NCBI RefSeq assembly: GCF_002174305.1
Contig: NZ_MIJB01000015.1
Location: 1-64,000 of the forward strand
DNA from: Aeromicrobium sp. PE09-221
GTDB lineage: Bacteria; Actinomycetota; Actinomycetes; Propionibacteriales; Nocardioidaceae
Reading direction: 5' to 3'
Length of the DNA: 64,000 nucleotides
A program made the translations under genes and the position numbers. The notes under the pieces are model-generated. The model ran no database searches. It was given only the letters and a program-made list of their open reading frames with translations, and was not told the DNA's origin. Below are positions 18,554-27,540 of this stretch, piece by piece (the stretch's first letter is position 1; every line of letters starts with the position of its first letter).

Positions 18554-18620
18554 TCGCCTCGCCCTCGTCCACGTCGGCTGGACGCCGGACCCGGCTGCCC
18601 GCCGAGACCCCGGCATCGGG

Positions 18621-19454
18621 TCAGGCCGGTCGGCGCCGGCGCTCCCAGAGCGCCACGATCCCCCGGCACACCAGACCGACCACGATCGCCGCGACACCGG
18701 CCAGCGCGAGCTGTTCGACCCACTCGTCGAGCGAGGCGGTGAAGCGGTCGGCCACCGCATCGGTCAGCACCTGGCCGAACTGCGAGGATCCCGATGCGGC
18801 ACGATCGAGGACGGCCGGCACCGTGACCCGCGTGCCGACATAGGTCACGCCCGCGATGGCGAGGGCACCCACCCCGACCCAGGCCAGCCCGGCCGACCGA
18901 CGTCTCGCGAACACCAAGCACAGCACCGCGGCGGCACCCGCCGCCAGCAATGTGATCGACTTCCAGGTCGGCGTGGTCTCCACGAAACGCAGCCCGGGCG
19001 GAGCGGTGGCGACCGGCACGCGGACCTCCTCGGGGGATTCGATCGCGAGGGGCAGCGCCGTGTTCACCTGGTGCAGCGCGAGATCGACCAGCGGGGTGAC
19101 GTCGACCTGCAACTGCTCCGGGATGTACCGCCCGCCGAACCACAGCTGGTGGCTGCGACGCTGCGAATCGTCCCAGGCCTCGCCGAAACCGGGCACCTCC
19201 TCGAGGGCGCCGAGCGCCTGGCCCAGCTGGGCCGCCACCTGATCGCGGACCGCCTCGGGAAGATCACCGGCCACCCGCGCGGCCGCCGTGTCAGCCACTG
19301 CCTCCACGACCCGCGGATCATCGCGGAGATCGCGCACGAGCTCGACATAGCCGCTCTCCTCGGCCACATTGTCGGCGATCCAGGTCACCGGCAGGGCCAC
19401 GATCCCGGCCAGCACGGCGATCACCCAGCAGACCACCGAGGTCAGAGTTCTCAT
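18621..19454 (-). CDS. Conserved membrane protein coupled to marP
   Basis: A 277-aa protein. One N-terminal transmembrane helix (about 5-28) is followed by an extracytoplasmic domain of about 130 residues rich in acidic positions, then three hydrophobic helices (about 145-250) and an Arg-rich C-terminus. The second ATG (19454) is chosen because AGGAGG lies nine bases upstream and the ATGA overlaps the marP stop; the first ATG sits directly on the ribosome binding site. Translational coupling suggests a role in the cell envelope with MarP. I recognise no named family. Confidence 0.7.
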   Translation of the reverse strand: MRTLTSVVCWVIAVLAGIVALPVTWIADNVAEESGYVELVRDLRDDPRVVEAVADTAAARVAGDLPEAVRDQVAAQLGQALGALEEVPGFGEAWDDSQRRSHQLWFGGRYIPEQLQVDVTPLVDLALHQVNTALPLAIESPEEVRVPVATAPPGLRFVETTPTWKSITLLAAGAAAVLCLVFARRRSAGLAWVGVGALAIAGVTYVGTRVTVPAVLDRAASGSSQFGQVLTDAVADRFTASLDEWVEQLALAGVAAIVVGLVCRGIVALWERRRRPA

Positions 19455-20614
19455 CGGACACATCCTCCTGTCGAGACTCGGTCGGTCGCCTCGATCCCCG
19501 CCTGGGCGTTGCCCGCGGCCTGCTCGGCCGTGACGGCGTAACCCGTCGACGAGTCGCTGATGGAGGCGGCGAACACGATGCCATAGACCTCACCGGCCGC
19601 CGAGACCAGCGGTCCCCCGGAGTTGCCCGAGCGCACGAGCGACCGCACGGAGAAGGCATCGCGCGGATGCTCCCCCTGGCCGTAGATGTCCGGCGCGCGC
19701 ATCGTCGTGAGGTCGCGGATACGCGCGGCGCGAGCATCGAAGGGGCCGTTCTCTGGATAACCGAGGACCGCGGCCTCGGTTCCCGCCGCCCCGGTGAGGT
19801 CGAATCGGAGATTCGGGACGTCCAGATGTCGGGTGCGCAGCACCGCGATGTCCATCTCGGCATCGAAGAGCACGGGCACGGCGTCCACGGACCGGCCGTC
19901 GATCTGGACGACGGGATCGCTGACCCCGGCGACAACGTGGGCATTGGTCATGACTCTGCCGTCGGCGTAGACGAAGCCCGATCCCTCGATACCGCGGCCG
20001 CATTCGGCCGAGCCGATGATCTTGACCACGCTGCCCGCCGCAGCCCGGACCCCGGGCTGCGCGAGGGTCGCCTCGTCCGGGGGCTCCACCGAGGTGATGA
20101 CCTCGGGCTCGAAGGGCTCGAGGTACCGCGGGAAGACGTCCTCGGTCAGCGACCGGCTGAAGGCCGCGAGCACATCGGAGGCCTGAGAAGGCATGACGCG
20201 GTCGACCCGCTCGAGGATCACCGAGGTGCGGACCGCCTGGCTCAGATACGGGAGCGATGCCCCGCTCGCGGCGAACCCGAGGGCCCACGCGGCGCCGAGG
20301 ACCGCGACGATTCCCAGCGCGGCTCCCGCGACGGCGTCGATCGCGCGCCACGGCCCCTCGGTCACCCGCAGATCGCGTCCCACGAGACGCCCGAGGAACT
20401 GCCCCAGCAGCAGGAAGGCCACGACCAGGAGCAGCGAGAGGAGGGGGTGCGCGACATCGCCGCTGCCGAAGATCAAGGGGGCGACGATGATGCCGATCAC
20501 GCCTCCGGCGACCAGCCCGATGCCCTCGATGAGGTTGACGACGAAACCGTGCACGAAGCCCGAGGCCGCGTACAGGACCACGAGCGCCAGCAGGATCAGA
20601 TCGAGACTGTTCAC
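19451..20614 (-). CDS. marP: Membrane-anchored serine protease MarP (Rv3671c-like)
   Basis: A 387-aa protease. The N-terminal CvpA-like domain has four transmembrane helices (about residues 1-125). The C-terminal periplasmic chymotrypsin-like domain carries the triad His226 (TNAHVVAG), Asp255 (DAEMDIAVL) and Ser332 (SGNSGGPLV). Cys205 and Cys385 occupy the positions of the regulatory disulfide in the mycobacterial enzyme. MarP of M. tuberculosis maintains pH homeostasis in acid by processing a cell wall hydrolase. The GTG start lies 39 bases past the Nudix gene stop. The gene overlaps the downstream membrane protein gene by four bases. Confidence 0.9.
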   Translation of the reverse strand: MNSLDLILLALVVLYAASGFVHGFVVNLIEGIGLVAGGVIGIIVAPLIFGSGDVAHPLLSLLLVVAFLLLGQFLGRLVGRDLRVTEGPWRAIDAVAGAALGIVAVLGAAWALGFAASGASLPYLSQAVRTSVILERVDRVMPSQASDVLAAFSRSLTEDVFPRYLEPFEPEVITSVEPPDEATLAQPGVRAAAGSVVKIIGSAECGRGIEGSGFVYADGRVMTNAHVVAGVSDPVVQIDGRSVDAVPVLFDAEMDIAVLRTRHLDVPNLRFDLTGAAGTEAAVLGYPENGPFDARAARIRDLTTMRAPDIYGQGEHPRDAFSVRSLVRSGNSGGPLVSAAGEVYGIVFAASISDSSTGYAVTAEQAAGNAQAGIEATDRVSTGGCVR

Positions 20615-20653
20615 GCCGCCGCCCCGTGGGCGCCCGGTCCATGCCGGCTCATG

Positions 20654-21298
20654 TCAGTGGATCTCCGGCAGCGGGCGCACGATGGACTCGTCCCAGGGCC
20701 TCGACCAACCGACCCGCTCGAACACCCGCGAGACGATGCCCGCCGTGAAACCCCAGAGCGGTGTCTCGGTGCCGATATCGAAGGCGGGGCCCTTCCACCC
20801 GGACGGGTGCACGACGCTGAAGCGCCGTCGCGGGTCGATCAGCTCCTCGATCGGCGTCCAGAGCACCTCGGCGACCTCCGCGACGCTCACCGGACGCAGT
20901 GTCGGGCTCCAGGAACGCCAGTAGCCGAGTACGGGAGTCACCGCGTGGTTGCTCGGCGGGACCCACAGGGTCGGCAGCTCGCCGAAGATCTGCACGGCGG
21001 CCGGATCGAGTCCGACCTCCTCGTGGGCCTCTCGAAGGGCCGTGGCCGCTGGGTCGGCATCGCCGGGGTCGGCGCGGCCGCCGGGGAAGGAGATCTGCCC
21101 GGCGTGATTGCGCAGCGTGCTCGCTCTCTCGGTCAGCAGCAGCTCGTGTCCGCGCGGCGTCTCAGCGAACAGCATGAGCACCGCCGAGGGGCGCGCATCG
21201 GCCGGCGGATGCGGGAAGCGGGGGGCGAGCTGCTCGGCCTCGACGGAGCCGGCGAGATCGGCCAGCGGCTGGAGCCAGCCGGGGAGGGTCGTGGTCAT
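20654..21298 (-). CDS. Nudix hydrolase, CoA pyrophosphatase-like
   Basis: A 214-aa Nudix protein. The Nudix box [25 protein letters not shown] is at about residues 72-96, and the preceding [21 protein letters not shown] is typical of the NudL/CoAse branch, which splits CoA or acyl-CoA to phosphopantetheine and ADP. The ATG overlaps the nth stop (ATGA), so it is coupled to nth. The order nth-Nudix-marP matches Rv3674c-Rv3672c-Rv3671c, but the thioredoxin-like gene (Rv3673c) found between them in M. tuberculosis is absent here. Confidence 0.87.
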   Translation of the reverse strand: MTTTLPGWLQPLADLAGSVEAEQLAPRFPHPPADARPSAVLMLFAETPRGHELLLTERASTLRNHAGQISFPGGRADPGDADPAATALREAHEEVGLDPAAVQIFGELPTLWVPPSNHAVTPVLGYWRSWSPTLRPVSVAEVAEVLWTPIEELIDPRRRFSVVHPSGWKGPAFDIGTETPLWGFTAGIVSRVFERVGWSRPWDESIVRPLPEIH

Positions 21299-22017
21299 GC
21301 GCGTCCTTGGGTGGTCACGAGCTTCTCGGCCTCGACCGGATCGGTGGGTCCGATGCCGTACGAGGGACACCAGCGCGACACCGGGCAGGCGCCGCACGCC
21401 GGTGTGCGGGCGTGGCACCGTCGCCGGCCGTGCCAGATCAGCCGCTGGCACATGTCCGTCCAGTCCCGGCGGGGGAACAGGGCTCCGAGAGCGTGTTCGG
21501 CCTTGACCGGCTGTCGAGCGGTGGCCTCGTCGAGCCAGCCGAGCCGGCGGGTCAGGCGCGCCACATGGGTGTCGACGGTGATGCCGGGGATGCCGAAGGC
21601 ATTGCCCAGCACGACATTGGCCGTCTTGCGTCCGACTCCCGGGAGCGTCACGAGGTCATCGAGGCGCGGTGGCACCTCGCCGTCGAATCTCTCGACGAGC
21701 GCCGCCGCCAGCCCGAGAAGGCTCTCGGTCTTGGCCCGGAAGAACCCGGTGGGTCGGATGATCTCCTCGAGCTCCGTCCGATCGGCCGCGGCGAGGGCGG
21801 CGGCATCGGGATAGGCCGCGAAGAGCGCCGGACTGACCGCGTTGACCCGACGATCGGTGGTCTGCGCCGACAACACGGTGACCACCAGCAGCTCGAAGGG
21901 TGAGGAGAAGTCGAGCTCCGGGCGAGCATCGGGGTAGGTCTCGGCGAGGACCCGATCGACCTTGCGGGCACGGCGCACCAGGGCGGTGTCGCGGCGGCCA
22001 GTCTCGGTCGTGGTCAC
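21295..22017 (-). CDS. nth: Endonuclease III (DNA glycosylase/AP lyase)
   Basis: A 240-aa base-excision repair enzyme. It has the helix-hairpin-helix [18 protein letters not shown] (catalytic Lys), a catalytic Asp in VDTHVARL, and a C-terminal 4Fe-4S cluster with spacing C-X6-C-X2-C-X5-C ([17 protein letters not shown]). It removes oxidised pyrimidines. GTG at 22017 is the start because TACGCT ends six bases upstream. It is the first gene of the nth-Nudix-marP-membrane protein operon. Confidence 0.93.
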   Translation of the reverse strand: MTTTETGRRDTALVRRARKVDRVLAETYPDARPELDFSSPFELLVVTVLSAQTTDRRVNAVSPALFAAYPDAAALAAADRTELEEIIRPTGFFRAKTESLLGLAAALVERFDGEVPPRLDDLVTLPGVGRKTANVVLGNAFGIPGITVDTHVARLTRRLGWLDEATARQPVKAEHALGALFPRRDWTDMCQRLIWHGRRRCHARTPACGACPVSRWCPSYGIGPTDPVEAEKLVTTQGRA

Positions 22018-22023
22018 ACCGAC

Positions 22024-22029
22024 AGCGTA
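22024..22029 (-). promoter_or_regulatory. Leaderless -10 element of nth
   Basis: TACGCT on the minus strand, six bases before GTG at 22017. Confidence 0.57.
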
Positions 22030-22197
22030 GAGGTTCGGCGAAGGGTCGAGGTCCTCCGCCGCGGGCGCGGGACGCGCGGAGACTATCGTTCTCCGTTGGA
22101 ATCGCCGCACGGCGGGCGTTGCGCCGCCCGTCATGTGGTCGAGTGTGAAAAACTGTGACACGGACCCCATTGGGCCGTGACCGAGAAGGAAGAACCA

Positions 22198-22875
22198 GTG
22201 ACCGACGACGTACTGCGCCAAGCACCCCTGTTCAACGGACTCGACGATGCCGCGTCGAGCGCCTTGGAGTCCTCGATGGAGTCGTTGTCGCTGAGGCGCG
22301 GCGAGATCCTGTTCAACGAAGGCGATGATGGCGACAAGCTCTACGTCGTCGTCGATGGCAAGCTCAAGCTCGGACGCACCTCGCCCGATGGCCGTGAGAA
22401 CCTGCTCGCGATCCTCGGCCCCGGTCAGATGTTCGGCGAGCTCTCGTTCTTCGATCCCGGCCCACGCTCGGCCACGGCCACCGCGGTCACCGATGTCGAG
22501 CTGCGCAGCCTCGGCCACGATGCGCTCGGCCCGGTGCTCAATGATCACGCCGATGTCGCCAAGGCTCTGCTCCACCAGCTCGCCGGGCGTCTGCGCCGTA
22601 CCAATGAGGTCGTCGGCGATCTGGTCTTCTCCGACGTCCCCGGTCGCGTCTCGAAGGCCCTCCTCGATCTCGCCGATCGCTTCGGTCGTGAGGATGAGGA
22701 CGGCATCCACGTCAACCACGACCTCACACAGGAGGAGCTGGCGCAGCTCGTCGGCGCCTCACGCGAGACGGTCAACAAGGCTCTCGCCGATTTCGCGTCC
22801 CGCGGGTGGGTGCGTCTCGAGCCCCGCAGCGTCGTCATCCTCGATCTCGAGCGTCTGCAGAAGCGCGCCCGCTGA
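22198..22875 (+). CDS. glxR: Crp/GlxR-type cAMP-responsive global regulator
   Basis: A 225-aa regulator orthologous in context and sequence to Rv3676 and corynebacterial GlxR. The cyclic nucleotide-binding domain spans about residues 12-125, with [26 protein letters not shown] and [19 protein letters not shown]. The helix-turn-helix [29 protein letters not shown] is close to invariant in the family. It controls central carbon metabolism, probably including acetate genes in this window. GTG 22198 has GAAGGA upstream; another GTG lies at 22177. TGTGA-N6-GTGACA near 22144-22160 is an imperfect candidate for autoregulation. Confidence 0.92.
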   Translation: MTDDVLRQAPLFNGLDDAASSALESSMESLSLRRGEILFNEGDDGDKLYVVVDGKLKLGRTSPDGRENLLAILGPGQMFGELSFFDPGPRSATATAVTDVELRSLGHDALGPVLNDHADVAKALLHQLAGRLRRTNEVVGDLVFSDVPGRVSKALLDLADRFGREDEDGIHVNHDLTQEELAQLVGASRETVNKALADFASRGWVRLEPRSVVILDLERLQKRAR

Positions 22876-22900
22876 TCCCGGCTCCGATCCCGAGGGTGAG

Positions 22901-22980
22901 CGGTGACGTACGCACCTCTCAACAGCGCTGACACGTGCGCAGCCCACCGCCCGGGACGCTGAGGGGTGCGTAAGTCACCG
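22901..22980. repeat. Imperfect tripartite inverted repeat between convergent genes
   Basis: The left arm (22901-22927) and right arm (22957-22980) pair with two mismatches and a 3-base bulge. The shared text is close to CGGTGACGTACGCACC. A degenerate direct copy (TGACACGTGCGCAG) lies between them. Located between convergent glxR and the beta-lactamase fold gene, it is probably a two-way terminator. Confidence 0.6.
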
Positions 22981-23012
22981 CCCCGGAGTGGTGGCCCAGC
23001 GCTCGGTCCAGG

Positions 23013-23786
23013 TCAGTCGCGCAGGTAGGCGAGCTGAGCCTCCACGCTGCGCTCCGCGGCGGGCCACAGGACGGGGTCCACGTCGGCGTAGACCCGCTCG
23101 ACGACCTCGCGTGCCGTCGTGTCGCCCGCGGCGAGCGCCGCACGTACCTGATCGAGCCGTTCCTGGCGGTGCACGATGTAGAAGTCCAGCACCGCTGCGG
23201 GATCCTCGATGACCGGACCGTGTCCGGGCAGGATCTGCCGGACGAGCCCCTCCTCGGTCATCTCGCGCAGGCGCGCGAGGGAGTCGAGATACGGCCCGAG
23301 CGCGCCGTCGGGCCAGGCCACGACGGTGGTGCCACGGCCGAGGATCGTGTCGCCGCTGAGCAGCGATCCTTCCGCGGGGAGCGCGAGGCACAGCGAATCC
23401 ATCGTGTGACCGGGGGTGGCCACGGCCTCGATGCGCAGCCCGTCGACCTCGATGACCTCCATGTCGGCGACCGGCTCGGCATCGGAGCAGAACTGCTCGC
23501 CGATCGCGCGCGCCGGCGCGCCCGTCAGCTCCCGCATCCGGTCGAAGGCCTCGGTGTGATCGGCGTGATGATGGGTGTAGAGCACCAGCCCGACCTCACC
23601 GGCCGCCTCGATCACGACCGCGAGATGGTCCTCATCGGCCGGACCCGGGTCGACGACGACGGATCGCCGCGCACCCGGCTCACGCAGGATCCACGTGTTG
23701 GTGCCGTCCAGCGTCATGATCCCGGGATTGTCGGCCCGCACGACCGAGGCCCGCTCGGTCACCCGGGTCTCCCGCGACTCGCTCAT
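23013..23786 (-). CDS. Metallo-beta-lactamase fold hydrolase (Rv3677c-like)
   Basis: A 257-aa MBL-fold protein of the LACTB2-like type. It has the metal motif THHHADHTEAF, a second ligand in ATPGHTMDSLCL, SGDTILG, and a C-terminal winged-helix-like segment (VRAALAAGDTTAREVVERVYADVDP). LACTB2-type proteins include ribonucleases; the substrate here is unknown. ATG 23786 is the start. The position matches Rv3677c next to Crp. It lies 67 bases past the Nudix gene stop, on the same strand. Confidence 0.85.
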   Translation of the reverse strand: MSESRETRVTERASVVRADNPGIMTLDGTNTWILREPGARRSVVVDPGPADEDHLAVVIEAAGEVGLVLYTHHHADHTEAFDRMRELTGAPARAIGEQFCSDAEPVADMEVIEVDGLRIEAVATPGHTMDSLCLALPAEGSLLSGDTILGRGTTVVAWPDGALGPYLDSLARLREMTEEGLVRQILPGHGPVIEDPAAVLDFYIVHRQERLDQVRAALAAGDTTAREVVERVYADVDPVLWPAAERSVEAQLAYLRD

Positions 23787-23853
23787 GCCGCCACCTGCCA
23801 GGAAGAACAGCGATAGACAGGCCCCGGCATGAGATACCCCATCGTTCGCTCGC

Positions 23854-24666
23854 TCACAGGTGCTCCTGACTCTCGGTCTGCAGGTACATCTCGCCGTCCA
23901 CCTCGACGATACGCGGCTCGATGGGCGTGACCGTCCGCTGCAAGGACGCGGCGAGGATCTCACCGGCTCGGTGCTCGACCAGCTCGCGGCAGGTGGCCAC
24001 GGTCGGCGGCAGCATCGCCGCACCCCCGGCATCGACGCGCTCGAGCACCCTCGTCAACGGCGCCCACAGGGAGCGGTCGGCCTCCCCGCTGACACTGTCG
24101 ATCCGCTGCCCATCGGGCAAGGCCGCCACGAAGAAGCGGGTGTCATAACGTCGCGGCTCGAAGGCCGGGGTGATCCAGTGCGCCCACACTCCGAGCAGAT
24201 CGGCCCGCAGCACGAGGCGGTCGCGACGCAGGAACTCCGCGAAGCCGAGACGATGGTCCTCCAGGTCCTCGCGAGCCTGGGTCATCTCCGGGATCGTGGT
24301 GTCACCGAAGACCGTGTCGGCATCGGGACCCGCGAGCAGGACACCGGTCTCCTCGAAGGTCTCGCGCACGGCGGCGACGACCAGCGCGTGGGCGAGGTCG
24401 GGGGCGCAGCCGAGCCGCTCACCGAACTCCTCGGGAGACGGCCCGGTCCAGTCGACGACGCCGAAGTCGTCCTCGTGGACACCGCCACCGGGGAACACGT
24501 ACATGCCCGCCGCGAAAGCCATCGACGACTGACGACGCATGAGGAACGCCTCTATCCCCTCCGCCCCGTCGCGCACCACGGCGATCGTGGCCGCATCCTT
24601 CGCCGGGACCGGGGACGTCGCCCGCTCCGCATACTCCCGTAGGCGCCCCGGCAGCGGGATCAGCAT
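23854..24666 (-). CDS. Nudix hydrolase, NUDT19/acyl-CoA diphosphatase-like
   Basis: A 270-aa protein with a spread-out Nudix box: FPGGGVHEDDFG followed, after an insertion of about 35 residues, by VRETFEETGVLLAG. This insertion is typical of the NUDT19/RP2p branch, whose animal members cleave CoA. FEPRRYDTRFFVAALPDGQ is another family sign. The ATG overlaps the RidA stop (TGATG), so the two are translationally coupled. Confidence 0.85.
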   Translation of the reverse strand: MLIPLPGRLREYAERATSPVPAKDAATIAVVRDGAEGIEAFLMRRQSSMAFAAGMYVFPGGGVHEDDFGVVDWTGPSPEEFGERLGCAPDLAHALVVAAVRETFEETGVLLAGPDADTVFGDTTIPEMTQAREDLEDHRLGFAEFLRRDRLVLRADLLGVWAHWITPAFEPRRYDTRFFVAALPDGQRIDSVSGEADRSLWAPLTRVLERVDAGGAAMLPPTVATCRELVEHRAGEILAASLQRTVTPIEPRIVEVDGEMYLQTESQEHL

Positions 24667-25124
24667 CAGCCCACCTCGACCACGATCTCGACCTCGACCG
24701 GCGATCCCAGAGGCAGCACCGCGACTCCGACGGCACTGCGGACATGCTGCCCCGCCTCGCCGAAGGCCTGCCCGATCAGCTCGCTGGCACCGTCGGCGAC
24801 CTTCGGCTGGTCGGTGAAGGACGGATCACTCGCCACGAACACCACGACCTTGACGACCCGCACCACCTCATCCAGGGCGACCTGCGAGGCGACCGCGGCA
24901 ATCGCATTCAACGCGCACTGGCGGGCAGCCGAGACCGCCTCCTCCAGCGAGACGCCCGCGCCGACCCTGCCCGTCACGTCGAGCCGGCCGTTCACGAAGG
25001 GCAACTGCCCCGAGGTGTACACATAGGCACCCGTGCGCAGCGCCGGGACGTAGTCGGCGACCGGTGCGGCAACGGCGGGCACCGTCAGACCCAGCTCGGC
25101 CAGGCGCTCCTCCACCGCGGTCAC
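24666..25124 (-). CDS. RidA/YjgF family protein
   Basis: A 152-aa RidA-family protein, probably an enamine/imine deaminase protecting PLP enzymes. Signs are VYTSGQLPFVNGRLDVTGRVGAGVSLEEAVSAARQCALNAIAAV and the C-terminal RSAVGVAVLPLGSPVEVEIVVEV. The usual Arg in RSAVGV is present. The GTG start lies one base past the DUF4177 stop. The position matches Rv3678c. Confidence 0.88.
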   Translation of the reverse strand: MTAVEERLAELGLTVPAVAAPVADYVPALRTGAYVYTSGQLPFVNGRLDVTGRVGAGVSLEEAVSAARQCALNAIAAVASQVALDEVVRVVKVVVFVASDPSFTDQPKVADGASELIGQAFGEAGQHVRSAVGVAVLPLGSPVEVEIVVEVG

Positions 25125-25125
25125 G

Positions 25126-25281
25126 TCAGGCCACCGGACGCTTGAAATAGGCGACGAGGTTCTCCGGATTGGGTCCCGGCACGATCTGCACGAGCTCCCA
25201 TCCGTCCTGGCCGAAATTGTCGAGGATCTGCTTCGTGGCGTGCACGAGCACCGGCGCGGTCAGGTATTCCCACTTGGTCAT
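25126..25281 (-). CDS. DUF4177 small protein
   Basis: A 51-aa protein beginning MTKWEYLTAPVLVHATKQ, with FGQDGWELVQIVPGP and ending NLVAYFKRPVA. This is the pattern of actinobacterial DUF4177 proteins, which are single small alpha/beta domains of unknown function. A TAGAGT hexamer six bases before the ATG predicts a leaderless mRNA, and the stop lies one base before the ridA GTG, so it leads the DUF4177-ridA-Nudix operon. It is easily missed because of its size. Confidence 0.82.
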   Translation of the reverse strand: MTKWEYLTAPVLVHATKQILDNFGQDGWELVQIVPGPNPENLVAYFKRPVA

Positions 25282-25287
25282 GTGCCG

Positions 25288-25293
25288 ACTCTA
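25288..25293 (-). promoter_or_regulatory. Leaderless -10 element of DUF4177 gene
   Basis: TAGAGT on the minus strand, six bases before the ATG at 25281. Confidence 0.55.
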
Positions 25294-25353
25294 ATGGACT
25301 GACGGCCCCTCGGGCCGTACACCGGTTCCACAGCACGACGACCTCGGACCGCC

Positions 25354-25359
25354 TACGCT
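25354..25359 (+). promoter_or_regulatory. Leaderless -10 element of first ArsA-like gene
   Basis: TACGCT, six bases before GTG at 25366. It is divergent from the DUF4177 promoter 60 bases away. Confidence 0.57.
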
Positions 25360-25365
25360 CGGGAC

Positions 25366-26340
25366 GTGGCTCTCTCGACCCCTCTGCACATCGTGACCGG
25401 CAAGGGCGGCACCGGCAAGACCACGGTGGCGGCGGCCCTCGCGATCGCCCTCTCCTCCGACGGAGGCCGGGTGCTGCTCTGCGAGGTCGAAGGACGGCAG
25501 CAGATCGCGCAGCTCTTCGATATCCCCCCGCTTCCCTATGAGGAACGCCCGATCGCGGGCACCGGGCGGGGTGGGGGCGAGGTCTATGCGCTGGCGGTCG
25601 ATGCCGAGGCGGCTCTCCTGGAGTATCTCGCCATGTACTACCGGCTCGGCCGCGCGGGCAAGGCCCTCGATCGCTTCGGAGTGATCGACTTCGCGACCAC
25701 CATCGCGCCGGGTGTCCGCGACGTGCTGCTGACCGGCAAGGTCTACGAGGCCGCACGCCGGCGGACCGACGGGCCTGAGAGCGACTTCGTGTACGACGCG
25801 ATCGTCGTGGACGCGCCGCCCACCGGGCGGATCGCCCGCTTCCTGGGGGTCAATGACGATGTCGCCGGACTCGCCAAGGTCGGTCCGGTCAAGAACCAGG
25901 CCACGTCGATCATGACGATGCTCCGCTCGGAGCAGACCCGGGTGCATCTGGTGACGGTGCTCGAGGAGATGCCCGTCCAGGAGACCATCGACGGGATCGA
26001 GGAGCTCAGCGCCGCGTCCCTTCCGATCGGGCACATCGTCGTCAACATGGTGCGCCCGAGCCTGCTCAGCGAGGAATCGGCCGCGGCGCTCGACGCGGCG
26101 ACCGTGGACGTCGACGAGGTGGCGGTCTCGCTGGCGCGTGTGAGCCTCCCCTCCGCGGCGGCACAGGACCTGCTCGATGAGGGCACCGCGCACCTCGAGC
26201 GCCAGCGCCTGCAAGACGAACAAGATTCCCTCTTGGCGGCGACCGGGCGTGACATCGTGCACCTGCCGCGCCTGGCCGATGGCATCGACCTCGGCGCCCT
26301 CTACGACCTCGCCGACGACCTCGAGGAGATGACGCGATGA
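25366..26340 (+). CDS. ArsA/GET3-like ATPase, first subunit (Rv3679-like)
   Basis: A 324-aa P-loop ATPase of the ArsA/anion-transporting class. Walker A is GKGGTGKTT (residues about 12-20), with switch DAPPTGR near residue 149. M. tuberculosis Rv3679 and Rv3680 form a heteromeric ATPase linked to cell envelope and metabolic tolerance rather than arsenic. The next gene overlaps it by four bases (ATGA) and encodes the partner. GTG start by the leaderless rule. Confidence 0.88.
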   Translation: MALSTPLHIVTGKGGTGKTTVAAALAIALSSDGGRVLLCEVEGRQQIAQLFDIPPLPYEERPIAGTGRGGGEVYALAVDAEAALLEYLAMYYRLGRAGKALDRFGVIDFATTIAPGVRDVLLTGKVYEAARRRTDGPESDFVYDAIVVDAPPTGRIARFLGVNDDVAGLAKVGPVKNQATSIMTMLRSEQTRVHLVTVLEEMPVQETIDGIEELSAASLPIGHIVVNMVRPSLLSEESAAALDAATVDVDEVAVSLARVSLPSAAAQDLLDEGTAHLERQRLQDEQDSLLAATGRDIVHLPRLADGIDLGALYDLADDLEEMTR

Positions 26341-27524
26341 CCAGGCCCGCGCAGACCCGCCCCCGTTCGACCGCGCGGGGCGGTCGACAGGCACGCCGCG
26401 GCACGGCCCCCGCACTCGACGTCGACCGGCTCATCGACGACGATCGCACGCGGATCGTGGTCTGCTGCGGCTCCGGGGGTGTCGGCAAGACCACCTCGGC
26501 TGCCGCGATCGCCCTGCGGGCCGCCGAACGCGGTCGCCGCGTGTGCGTGCTCACGATCGACCCTGCCCGCCGACTCGCGCAGTCGATGGGACTGACCGAG
26601 CTCGACAACACGCCCCGTCCGGTCGACGGCATCGACACGAGTGCCGGCGGTTCCCTCGACGCGATGATGCTCGACATGAAGCGCACCTTCGATGATGTCG
26701 TGGAGGCCCACGCGTCGCCGGAGAAGGCGCAGCAGATCCTCCAGAACCCCTTCTACGTGGCGCTCTCGAGCTCCTTCGCCGGCACCCAGGAGTACATGGC
26801 GATGGAACGGCTCGGGCAATTGCACGCCGAGGGACGCTGGGATCTCATCGTGGTCGACACGCCACCCTCACGGTCCGCGCTGGACTTCCTCGACGCGCCG
26901 GAACGGCTGTCCTCCATGCTGGACGGCCGCTTCATCCGGCTGATGCTCGCCCCGGCCAAGGGACCGGCCCGTTTCCTGACAGCGGGGTTCGGAGTCGTGA
27001 CGGCGGCGCTCAACAAGGTGATCGGTGCGCAGATCCTCACGGACATGCAGACCTTCATCGCGGCCTTCGACACTCTCTTCGGCGGATTCCGACAGCGTGC
27101 CGAGGCCACCTACGCCCTCCTGCAGGCCGAGGAGACCGCTTTCCTGGTGGTCGCGGTGCCCGATGACGCACCGATGCGAGAGGCCGCCTATTTCGTAGAG
27201 CGGTTGGAGGCCGATGAGATGCCTCTGGCCGGTCTCGTGGTCAACCGGTGCCACGACGAACGGGCCGCGGGCATCACGGCAGCCGATGCGGAGTCGGCAT
27301 CGCCCCGGCTCGCGTCGGGCTCGGCGACCGACCAGCTGACCTCGGACCTGCTGGCCGTCCACGCCGACCGTGTCCGTCTCGCGGCACGCGAGGGCCGGGT
27401 GCGTCGCCGTTTCGCGGCCGCCCACGGCGATGTCGCGACCGCGGTCGTCCCTGCGCTCTCGGCCGATGTGCACGATCTCGACGGGCTGCGGACGATCGCC
27501 GAGCACCTCACCGCGCCACGTTGA
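26337..27524 (+). CDS. ArsA/GET3-like ATPase, second subunit (Rv3680-like)
   Basis: A 395-aa P-loop ATPase. Walker A is CGSGGVGKTTSAAA (about residues 42-55), with VDTPPSRSALDFLDAP as switch II. A long C-terminal helical part ends with a His/Asp-containing segment. It probably pairs with the upstream ATPase. The start overlaps the previous stop by four bases. Convergent with whiB4 after 16 bases. Confidence 0.88.
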   Translation: MTRPAQTRPRSTARGGRQARRGTAPALDVDRLIDDDRTRIVVCCGSGGVGKTTSAAAIALRAAERGRRVCVLTIDPARRLAQSMGLTELDNTPRPVDGIDTSAGGSLDAMMLDMKRTFDDVVEAHASPEKAQQILQNPFYVALSSSFAGTQEYMAMERLGQLHAEGRWDLIVVDTPPSRSALDFLDAPERLSSMLDGRFIRLMLAPAKGPARFLTAGFGVVTAALNKVIGAQILTDMQTFIAAFDTLFGGFRQRAEATYALLQAEETAFLVVAVPDDAPMREAAYFVERLEADEMPLAGLVVNRCHDERAAGITAADAESASPRLASGSATDQLTSDLLAVHADRVRLAAREGRVRRRFAAAHGDVATAVVPALSADVHDLDGLRTIAEHLTAPR

Positions 27525-27540
27525 GCATCGGACGGTTCGG

